Source: Gnetum montanum (lineage: Eukaryota > Streptophyta > Gnetopsida > Gnetales > Gnetaceae). From it: a stretch of DNA of 64,000 nucleotides. Position 1 is the first letter of the stretch. Each line of letters begins with the position of its first letter. Below, one piece after another: positions 54,575 through 64,000 of this stretch. Where the stretch lies: the NCBI GenBank assembly GCA_015680685.1, contig MNCI01024031.1, positions 157,238 to 221,237 on the forward strand. The letters run 5' to 3'. Made by a program: the position numbers and the translations under genes. The notes below the pieces were generated by a model that did no database searches, was not told the DNA's origin, and saw nothing but the letters and a program-made list of their open reading frames with translations.

Positions 54575-56361
54575 AGTTGAAACACCACCAAGTTCAAGCT
54601 TTAGCACTCTTAATTGCAAATTTCTCTAGGTGTCAAAACTTGGCAAATTTTTTAAGTGTTTGTGCTACACTCCCTAGCATAGCAAGTGTAGCATGCACCA
54701 TAGGGCCTGTTTTGCAAGGATTTCTAAGTGTCAACAACAGTTGCATGAAATGTTTTTGAAGTGTTATGCTATGCTCTCACCCTGCTTGCTATGCTTTAGA
54801 GAATAGCTAGCGTAGCATACATTTCTATGGCTTATTTTCTCAAATGCTAAGCTAGAAATTGTTAGGATGGCTTGGGATGGAAGAAACAATTCTACAAATT
54901 TTCTAACTCTTAGGGTTGCTACACTCTAAAGCATAGTTGGTGTAGCACACATTTGAATGGCTAGTTTGCCTAAGTGTCAAGCCAATAGCTATCAAGATAG
55001 CTCAGAATGGAGGAATAGTTTGAAAAATTTTCTAATTTCTGAGGCTACCCCTCTTGCTATGCCCTAGAGCGTAGCCAGTGTAGCATGAAGGAAAAATATA
55101 GATTCTATCAAATTTTCCTAAGTATCCCTACTACCCTTTGCTACACTCTAAAGCATAGCTAGTGTTGCATATCTAATTTTGCAAAATTTGACTAAGTGTT
55201 GTGCTACACTTTAGAGCGTAGCCAACGTAGCATTGCAAAGAAGTCTTCAACAACCTCCAAAAGACTCTAGAGCTCAACATCAACTTTCATCTCATCCTTG
55301 ACATTCCCTCAACAAGAAAGATCAACAATTTGTATCTCTTTGTCACCTCCTATTGGTCCCTCGAATTGTATCTACACTTGACCCTACTTGAAAGAGGGGA
55401 AGACATAGTCCCAGAGAGTGGCCTTCAAGTTGCACTATTTTTGCACTGTTTGCAAGTACATTGTGGTCATTCAAACTTTGGCACATGCAATCTTAGCAGC
55501 GTAGTCATAGTTTAGGAGTCTTTGAGGATCCGTTGTAGTATACTAAAGCGTTGCACTTGCTACTTTGTGGGAGTGTAGTTGGGCCTAATGTAGCCACACC
55601 TACCCTCATGCCATGTGGCACCCGATCCACATTTTTCACTAACCCTAACCCTATAAATACCCCTACACTTAACATTTTAGGGGTGGGAAGACCAAAAGGA
55701 CTTTGGGCATTTTGGCATTTTTAGCATCATTTAGCACTTTTGCACCTGATTACACTTAGTACTTTAGCATGCTCCAAGACCCCGTCAGACTACTAGTGCA
55801 TGCCATCTAGCACGTAGTTCACCACTTTGCCTGTGGAACATCACAGTAGCCAACTCAGTAGGTTTAGTTCCCATGGTAGCCATTAGTTCCATAGCTCGGA
55901 TGTCCCAGAGACTGTGACTACACTGGTACGCTACCACTGTGCCTACCTATACATTGTGTACCACTCTCACCTTTTTTCTTGCAATTGCTACACTCCCCCT
56001 ACTTGGGGTAATGCACTTCCATTCTCAAATGCTATGGCATTTTCAAGCACTTTTTCTTTGGCATTTAGCATAGCACTCATGCTCTCTTGCTATTTTGTAT
56101 GCATTTGCACGTTTACCTACTATTCTTGGGCTGGGACACCTTGCTACACTTTGGCTTGGCTAGCCTTGGTACCCACCAGTAACACTGTATAAACCACTTT
56201 CGTACGTGTTCGTTGTAACACCTTGTAAGTCCCTATTCAATCAACAAGATCATTTAGGGTACCTTGTCTTCATTTCTAGCATGGCCCTTGCATGAGCTTG
56301 GGGTTAGGTTGTACATCTGCTAACCTCTTGGTGTTCGAGCCATTGATGTTTTAAATCATCA
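54575..56361 (+). repeat. 5' LTR of the second Tat-like element, with hairpin repeats
   Basis: It ends ATCATCA at 56361, seven bases before the PBS. Five copies of a ~34-bp unit (near 54785, 54914, 55052, 55137 and 55201) have arms TGCTACAC and GTGTAGCA and can fold on themselves. The left edge is not fixed; it is placed where the decayed LTR ends. No protein gene is credible inside. Confidence 0.5.
55652..55659 (+). promoter_or_regulatory. TATA box of the second Tat-like LTR
   Basis: TATAAATA after AACCCTAACCC. The downstream sequence resembles that after the TATA box at 9912-9919 on the minus strand. R plus U5 would be about 680 bp. Confidence 0.55.
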
Positions 56362-56368
56362 TAGTTTT

Positions 56369-56385
56369 TGGTGCTAGAAAGAGGG
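56369..56385 (+). promoter_or_regulatory. Primer binding site of the second Tat-like element
   Basis: TGGTGCTAGAAAGAGGG, two mismatches from the site of the first element (TGGCGCTAGAAGGAGGG). The following bases are also related. Confidence 0.55.
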
Positions 56386-57059
56386 CACACCATTCCTTTT
56401 ACATTCAGTGGTAGTCTCATGTTCTTTCTACACCTTCGTTACTAGTTTTGAGCTAGCATAGATGTAACACCCCTATGGACCTGCCATGGTAGTAGTTAGA
56501 TCCTAGGCCAACAGAGGAGTTGTCTGTGAGTCGGTTGGTGTAGATTGGTCCCAATTGTTGGTTCCCCTAGAACCCCATAGGATGAAAGCCCAGTGTATCC
56601 ATTGCATTCAAAACTCTAGATGCTTTGGAGAGTGTAACAAGTTCTCAATCAGAGTGTATTAGCCTCCAACGTAGTGAGTGTAACATCAGGTTTGTCATTT
56701 CTTAGCAACGTTTCTAGAGTTAGCCATTTTGACATGTTTTCATAGTTTTTTAGCAATTGTTTACTTAGCCATTTTTTAGTGCTCTTTTCACTTGGTTGTT
56801 TTCCATTTTGCACTATCATTTCTTTCATTTTTACATAGCATAGTAGTGTGAATCCCATGCAACCTTCAATCTTTACTCTAAGCATAGAGGTTACCTGCCC
56901 TGTCTAGCAAGTAGTAGAGATTGATCCCCAACGCAGTCCCATACTAGCACAATGGTGGTCACTCAGATTGTGCAATCAACCGGCTGAGCACACGGTGCTC
57001 GATGATGAAAAATAAAACTTTCTCTATGCAAAAATTTAGGTAGGTCTATCTGTAGACCA

Positions 57060-60000
57060 CCAAGAACTAGACGCTAAGTGGAGCTTTGAGATTATACATC
57101 AAAATGGGAAGGAATTGATTCCTGCACCTAATGTTTTCATTCCACTTACTAAAAAATTTTAGTGGTTACTGGACTCACTCGTTAGAATGAGTGGGCCTAA
57201 TGAGCATGATGCATCAATAGACTATGATGAGCCCTTACAGGATGGACAAGATGAATTTGAGGCTTGGAGAGTAAGAACCCTTTTTATGCCTTTGTCCAGT
57301 AGCCTATTTCTAGTTTTTTATGCCTTAGTCTGAGTCATCTACCTTCTTAGAGGTTACAATGTCACTCTTGCCTCCCAAGTCCACGCCTATGGTGACGAGC
57401 CACCAAGTACTATAAGTACACCAAGGTGTGGGACCATTTGCCACCCTTCCCTTTGTCATCTTGGCCTAGTTCACAAAGTCTTCCATGTCAACATTTATGA
57501 TGCTAACATAGCCATATGTGCACATGATGCCCTTCTCTTAGCCACACATGAGCCAAGTGTCCTTCGTCTCACTTGTCTCGTTGGCACCTTCCATAATAGC
57601 CCAAGCCATAACCATGTGGTGGGTCCCAGCCTTTGTGCCTATGGAACAGTAGTCACACATGCAATAATACACATAGTAGCACATGCAACAAGCATTTCAT
57701 GTGGTCACACAGCCCACAGCAAGGTTGTGGACCACTTAAACAACACAATGGGTAGCGCAACCAGTGCAACCTGTTGCATCTGCTGCAAGTTTGGACTAGG
57801 CATTCCAGCTCATCCAAATGTTAACTAAAGCAGTTAAGTGGCTTAAAGCTACTAACTCCGAGGTGGTCTAGGGGATGGACTTGTACCATGATGATCCCAT
57901 TAATCCTGTAGTTCCATCACTTACCCTACCTCCTGGGGTCTAGCTTCCCTAGTTCACCAAAGATAATGGTGAGGGGGACCCCAATGCCCACCTTGTGAAT
58001 TTCTTCTCTGAATGCCTGCTCCTACAAGGATGGCCACATGTGATCATCCATGTCTTTGCCATGTCCTTAATTGGAAAGACATTTGACTAGTATAATGTGC
58101 TTCCTAGGGCTTCCATATCTACCTTGGAATAATTTCGTAACCAATTTGTGACTCGCTTTAATTACAACTTGAAACCTAAAGCCACCCTGGATCAACTGAT
58201 GGACATCAAGTAGGGTCCTCTAGAGCTTGTGCAAAAGTTTATTTTATGTTAGAGCATTGCACTCAATGAAATCTGTAGGCCAATAGCAGAGATCCACCTT
58301 TTGGCCATCTTTAAGGATGCAGTAAACAACTTCATTAAATCAAAGCTATACTATCTAGCCTCAAGCTCCCTAAGCTAAGCCTTTGCTCAAACAAAGAGAA
58401 TCTAGGATGTGGCAGAGGCCAATAAAGACTTGGCCTATGTGGCCTACAAGAACGCATATGTGAAGAAGGATAAGGAAAAGGGCAAGGCAAATGCAACCAT
58501 TACAATGGTGGCTGATGAGGCTAAATCCAACAATGCTAAACCAATGGTCTAGGTGTCTAAGGCCTTGACTAAAAACAACAAAGCATCTGGCTCTGGTGCT
58601 ATGGGAAAAAAACAATCTATACCATCGGTGGCTATGGTGCAAGTTGCCCCAAGGTCAAACTTTGAGCACAAGGATTACTCAAAGTATACCTCACTACCCA
58701 TTAAGCTATTCGAGCTTTTGGGCTAGTTTCATTGTGCTGGGTGCATCTAGCACCAACAGATGTTTGAGGACACTCATAAGCACCATGAGCAATACTGCAA
58801 GGTCCTTAGAGACCCCTCAATAGCCATGCTAGACAAGCCCTCGATCCCTAAAAAATTTAGGTTGGACCGATTTTGCAACTATCACCAACTGCATAGCCAT
58901 GATACAGATTACTGCTTGGTCTTAAAGTATGACATTTAACACATGATTGATCAAGGAAATTTGGTCCTTGATGATAGCAATCCTATGCACCTAGAAAACC
59001 AGCTAATGAAGGTCTACAAAGACCCTCTTAACACTATCAATGTAGGCTATGTTATCAATGCCATTAGCATTGATGACGATGCAAAACTAGCACATGAACC
59101 ATTTTTTGATTCATGTGCCTTTTGGTAACATTGGGGCCTTAGCGTCAACGAATTCACAATCCCCTTTTGTCATCAGAGCACCACCTTGGGCACCCACATA
59201 ACATGTCGTGGTGATAGCAACCTAGATATCCTTTATCATCAGGGTGCCATGATGTGTAGACCCCCTGCTTACTTGGGGTTTGGTGGTGGGAACTGCATCA
59301 CACCTTACCTGCCCAAAGCTACATCTTGCACACAATGATAGACAGTCTAAGCTGTAACCCAAGAGGCTCGATGAGTGCCTCACTGACAAGATGATTAGGG
59401 AACATATGAAGTTAGGTCCTCCTAAGCCCATCCCCTTGTCCTCCATCCCCATAGCCTCATCGTCTCAGGACGCCAATGCAGGTGCAAACAACCAACAATT
59501 GAGTATTGAGGCTTGGAAGCTAGCTACACAAGCAAAGTCTAAATCTCCTCCCAAAGAGGTCTATCTCTTTGGCTACGTAGAGGAAATAATAGCTAGCAAA
59601 ATAGCAGATAGTGGAAAAGACTTCCTAGATGCACTGGCACAGGTCAAGCAGGCTCTGAAACAAAAGAACATAACTCTAAGCTTGTATGAATTGGTGATGA
59701 TCTCCTTTGCTCACCATGAAACATTAGTCCACATGTTGACCTCTATTCCTATCAAGGAAGACATTCCAGTAGATGAAAAAGCCATTCACGTTGTGATGCT
59801 TCCCCGTACAACTTAGGAATTGAGTTCAAAACACCTGATGTTTTGTGATGAGGAAATTAAGATTGACCCTAAAAAGGGTTAAGTTACCAGTGCACAAATG
59901 TTCATAACCATTTGCGTAGGGTAGTGCAAAATCCACAGAGTGCACACTGACGATGGGATGGTGACCAACGTCATCCCATTCTCGATTGTTGACAAACTTG

Positions 60001-60540
60001 ATCTTGTTGACCAGATCAAGCCAACCAAGAAAACGTGCTTAAAATTATTTAATGAATCACATGTTGTCATGAAGGGAATGGTCATGATAGCTTTTGTGGT
60101 AGGGGAGCAATTTTCCACTACTACCAAGTTCATTATTGTCAAAGAGATGCCCAAGTTCAACTTGATCCTGTGGAGGTTCAGGCTAGCCCAGTTACAGGCC
60201 ATCTCTTTGCCCATCCATCAAGAGATCCACCTTCCCTATGAAGGTAGAGAAGTGGTCATATATGGTGACAATGCATCTCCCCCAACCATCAACAATGTCA
60301 ATGTAGAGTAAGGGTTGGAAGTAGAGTTCTTTGATGGCATGCCACCCATTCGGGATGAAAGCCAACTTTGTTTAGCTGACCCATCTGAGCAACGAAACAA
60401 AGTGAGCAACCTCCCTAAGGAAGCTCTATGGGTAGAATTTCCCTTTAGCACCATAGATGAAGGTCTAGGTAAGTATTGCTTTGTGCCTTCTAGGGCCTAT
60501 GCACCTCTTAACCCACATAGGGTTAGGAAATAATTACATG
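57060..60540 (+). pseudogene. gag-pro of the second Tat-like element, broken
   Basis: Pieces in order: VFIPLT and DSLVRMSGPNEHD (57130-57200); capsid-like DPNAHLVNFFSECLLLQGWPH and FNYNLKPKATLDQLMDIK (57980-58210), the latter followed by TAG where the first element has Gln; zinc motif CNYHQLHSHDTDYC (about 58870-58915); MIDQGNLVLDDSNPMHLENQ (58943-59128); and the protease with TDDGMVTNVIPFSIVDKL (59940-60000) and FNLILWRFRLAQL, ending near 60530. The same order is seen at 8708-4749. Many stops are present. Confidence 0.7.
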
Positions 60541-61350
60541 ACTAAGGTATCCCCTTAGTTTATTCATGTCTCATTTGCCTCTTGCTTTTACTTGTGCAAT
60601 TACATTTATATAGGTTCTTGCATCTTGCATTAGTTATTTCATTTCTTTAGTTTATGTAGTCCTGTTTAAGCCTTTCATGCATTAGAAAATACTAAGACAA
60701 AAAAAAAAACATAAACATAAAAAAAAAACAACAAAATGGCTCACTAAGGTTTAAAATTGGCAACTTGCTTCCTTTTGTGCTATGGCTTGAAAAGGCCCTA
60801 AATTATTACATGGCCTACCATGGCTTAAAAATTGTAGCATTTCTACGGCTTACCATGGCCTAAATCTAGTAGCCTTTCTTGCATCTTCATGGCTTGAAAT
60901 GACCTTAAATTAGCAATCCCATCACATGGGCCGAAATGTCCTTAAACTAGCAATGGCCCTTCTACCATGGCCCTAAATTAGCATGGGGCCCACAAGGGAC
61001 CTAATTGCACAAATCAACTGCAAGTTAGAATTCCCACAACATTGCACAAACTACAACAAAGTGATATATGAATCACCATTACATTTCCAAATCATCAATG
61101 AAATATATAGCTGAAGTGTACATAAAAAAATTGTTAAAAAATGAAAAATTGCCCAACAACAAGGTTACATCTTAGCCTGGTTAGCTAGTAGTATTTGGTG
61201 GGGGTTGGGGTTCCTCTTCCTCTTCCTCTGCTGCTCTACTAGGGCTTGTGCCATTGCCTAGAACCTAAGTAAAACAATAAATTAGCTAACAAAATAGGTG
61301 ACATGAAAAATTATCATAAAATAAATAAAAAACAATTCAAACTAGACTAA
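60541..61350. other. Spacer between convergent genes, with short repeats
   Basis: From about 60770 to 60990 there are several decayed repeats whose complement reads CTAGTTTAAGGACATTTCGG and similar, the motif found at 4278-4367 in the first element. Elsewhere there are A-rich runs and no ORF. Confidence 0.65.
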
Positions 61351-61359
61351 CCTAAGAGG

Positions 61360-63990
61360 GGCCTACATCCATATCTGGAGGCATTCTACTAAGGCCCACC
61401 TCCAAGCATTAGAGGATTGTCTTTGATAGCTGAATTTAGTCCTCCTTGCCAAAGTCAATGCTTGTGAGGATCTCGTATTTTTCCACAATTTTCCATGTGG
61501 GTGGCCTTGACAAAAACATGGTAGAGGAAACCTCTCTTGAAGGTGTAGCAATGTTTCTCTTAGAGGTCCACTCACCACTACATTTCTAGTAAACAATTCA
61601 TAGGCCTGTGTTGCACTAATTGTGTCAAGGAACATGTTGTACCAATTACGTTAAGGAACATGTCGTGACAATGGTGCTCCTTGGACTCATCCTTGTACCT
61701 TTTAATGTATGCCTTCATTCCTATTTGTAGTGGTGTTTATGATTTTTTTGAGTTTGATCCCATTAGTACACCTTAGCATTGTACTCTTTCCACTCCTAGT
61801 TTTTCCTATCTAGCAGGTCCATCTATAGCCATTGCTCAATCACCTCTCAGGTGGCCTTGTTTTTACCACAAATGGCTGACTAGTACCTAGCATAGTTAAT
61901 CTTGGTTATTCGCCAGGTACTATTTCCTTAGTCACAAGCCACTAGGAAATCATAGTGGGCCTACATGTCCAATTTGGCATCTTGGCTCACTCCCTTGTCC
62001 TAGAGCTTGTGCACCCACTTCCAAAAATGCTCATTAGTGTGCCTACATTCACATAATGCTCTTGCACACAAGAGCGTGTACTTGCTACCCTCATCATACA
62101 CATGATGGGACACTTGCTTCACTTTAGGGGGAAACTCAGGGATGGCGTCAACTCTAGCCACCCTTCTTGGGTCCCACCGAAGCTTGGAACCTCTTGGCAT
62201 ATAATAGGAAAAACAAAATTAGCCATAGACTAAGTTGCAAATTAGTAAGGAAAATTACAAAAACATAGACATACCAATATCAAGATTTGTTTGTTGTATG
62301 CAGTCTACCATGTCTTCAACTAGGCTTTTCATGAAGGTGAACTTATTAGGTTCTTTTGTCCACGGCTACATGCGAAAAGTGGAGGTAGACACTGGACTAT
62401 CAGTGGAAATACCTAGGATTATGATACAACATGTTTAGTAATTATCAAATAACCAAAGATGTAAGAGTTAAAAAGAGAAATAATAGATGGTGGTGAAAAG
62501 CTCCTATCCAACAAGCCCTTAGGTGTGAGAGTGGAGGAATCACCCATCTACATGTCATCAAAGAAATTATCAAACTCATCCCCATCTAAATGTAGCAATC
62601 CTTCGTCCTCTAATTGTTGTAGGACCTCTGTGGCCTTTTGGTCTTCTTACTCTAGTGCTTGTCCCTTAGTTTGAGAAGGGATGTCATCCACTACAAGCTT
62701 TGCTACTATCGTGGAAGCCTTCTTGCCTACATCTGATGATTCACATAGGTTAGGATTAGCATTTCTAATGATTAGTATAGTAATTTAGCATAGCACAGTA
62801 TAGCAACATCTAATGACTTATACTCACTTGCAATTCTTGAACACAAATCATGAAACCTTAAGTGGATCTTCCTATTTCTCTCCTCCACCTTGTACAGGCT
62901 TCTTTGTAGGACATGGCTTTTTTAATTTTTATCTTAGATGATTCCACTACCTTAGCAATGAGGCATGCCCCTCTAGCCACATTCTCAATGTTAGCCGGTG
63001 GGGCCTCACCTACACTATCACATGAGTGGTGATCATCCCAAGTGGCCTCTAGTCATTATAGAAAATGACTTACCAATTACCTCTGGGGGCTCCTGCAACC
63101 ATGTGGTAGTGAATAAGTGCTGGATCTATGGCCTAGAGAGCTACTTACAGTCCTACACTACCCATCACCCATCTTCTCGAACCACCAAGAACTCCACAAA
63201 CCTTTACAAGCATCCTGCAAAAAATGTGAAGTGCACATGTGACCTCGCCTAGAGGTTATGGCGCAACTTGATGATTTTAGTGTGTAGGCCAATAGCAAGG
63301 TAGGAAGCTTAGTTGTATTGCATGCCTTTCTCTAACACATCCCTCATCATCTAAGCCTACTCCACCTTAATAATTTTTCCTTGAGAGAGTAGCTTTGGAA
63401 ATGCATGGACACAAAAGAGTGGGTAGAGTTAATGGACCATAGGCAATCTCACATCTTTGATGAATATGCCTTTGCAAGACTTAGGAGTGCCTAGCCACTC
63501 CTCAACATCCTCTCTATGGTCCACTTATTTGTCAAGTTTCTTAGCAACTAATGGGCCCTCAGAGGGGAGGCCAAAAAGGTCTGCAAACAAATCTTCTATG
63601 AGGTCAAAAACCACCTACATACCATGGGCCCATGTAATGAAACAACTAGTACTCTCACTAAAAGAGTCAATGATTGCAACCATTTTGGCCACTAGGATTC
63701 CCAGGCTAAGGGCTAAGAAAAAGTCCATTAGCCTAGCCTATTGAACCTTACTAGTCAAGTCGGTTGGGGCCTCATAGTACAACCAATGCTGCATACCCTC
63801 AACATCACCATACTACATGATGAGGGTGGCCTTAGTGCACCCAGTCGAAACCACTATGACCTCTCCTAAAATGATCGCAGCTGCAATAGGCAAAAGCAAA
63901 GTTAGCATCATGAGAAAAGAAAAGTAGCAAATGCATAAGAGCAAAAAAAAAAAAAAAAGGACTACTTACATGGCATGAATGGTGTGTGAG
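61360..63990 (-). pseudogene. Antisense gene of the second Tat-like element, broken
   Basis: On the minus strand, IEDLFADLFGLPSEG and EDVEEWLG (about 63650-63480) match the plant-mobile-domain-like exon of the first element. WDQTQKNHKHHYK (about 61750) matches its WGQDEKNHKHHYK, and RPPTWK with a following SKTILxCLE (about 61520-61400) matches its RPTW and EEILRQLE tail. The order is the same. The piece 62200-62000 (SKLRWDPRRVARVDAIPEFP) parallels AKLKWDPFETVSIESLPALP of the first element. Introns are likely but the decay hides exact sites. Confidence 0.6.
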
Positions 63991-64000
63991 ATGGTGGTGG

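Larger units (their letters stand above)
54571..64000 (+). mobile_element. Second Tat-like element: gag-pro plus antisense gene, no pol, 3' end outside window
   Basis: Plus-strand order: LTR, PBS 56369-56385, gag-pro 57060-60540, short repeats, then a minus-strand gene from the window edge to about 61360. It matches the element at 1-10940 in every part but is more decayed. Here too nothing like RT, RNase H or integrase lies between the protease and the antisense gene. Confidence 0.7.

Overview
The window looks like nuclear DNA from a land plant with a large, repeat-rich genome. It holds long arrays of nested LTR retrotransposons, an integrated plant pararetrovirus, a TRIM-like mini-element and only one recognisable host gene, a nuclear gene for a chloroplast thylakoid-lumen PsbP-domain protein. 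A gymnosperm or another large-genome plant would fit, but the species cannot be fixed from sequence alone. Most retroelement reading frames are broken, often by TAG or TGA codons that look like C-to-T decay of methylated DNA.

Layout. 1-10940 (minus): a Tat/Ogre-like Ty3 element with a 5' LTR, a PBS, a 46-bp leader tandem array and a broken gag-pro. It has no pol. In place of pol it carries an intron-containing gene on the opposite strand, followed by tandem repeats; its 3' LTR lies outside the window. 10945-13359 (minus): 5' LTR and gag of an Athila-like element (copy A). 13548-18260 (minus): an older Athila-like remnant (copy D: gag, protease, start of RT), split by a solo LTR at 16985-18019. 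18261-19226: AT-rich, no genes seen. 19227-28984: an endogenous caulimovirid of just over one genome length (unit about 7.6 kb, ends repeated over about 0.95 kb), bracketed by a ~370-bp direct repeat, with an assembly gap at its left edge and 400 bp of unidentified DNA at its right. 28985-32400: AT-rich DNA with one SINE-like site. 32430-40411 (minus): a Ty1/copia integrase split by Athila-like element B (plus, 32996-39957), a gag-pro element whose pol has been deleted; its target site duplication is CCCCC. 40412-41356: a TRIM-like 945-bp element. 41703-43160 (minus): the two-exon PsbP-domain gene. 44886-54018 (minus): Athila-like element C with gag, protease, RT, RNase H and integrase, all broken. 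54019-54570: a decayed LTR. 54571-64000 (plus): a second Tat-like element with the same plan as the first.

How the parts relate. A, B, C, D and the solo LTR belong to one Athila-like family; the LTRs of A, B, C and the solo copy share palindromes just upstream of the TATA box and an inverted repeat around the AATAAA signal. C encodes the pol that B lacks, so C-type copies are natural helper candidates for B-type copies. The two Tat-like elements match in PBS, gag-pro, a short repeated motif and the antisense gene, and both lack pol at the same place. That points to a stable non-autonomous lineage rather than to chance deletion, and it is the most interesting signal here.
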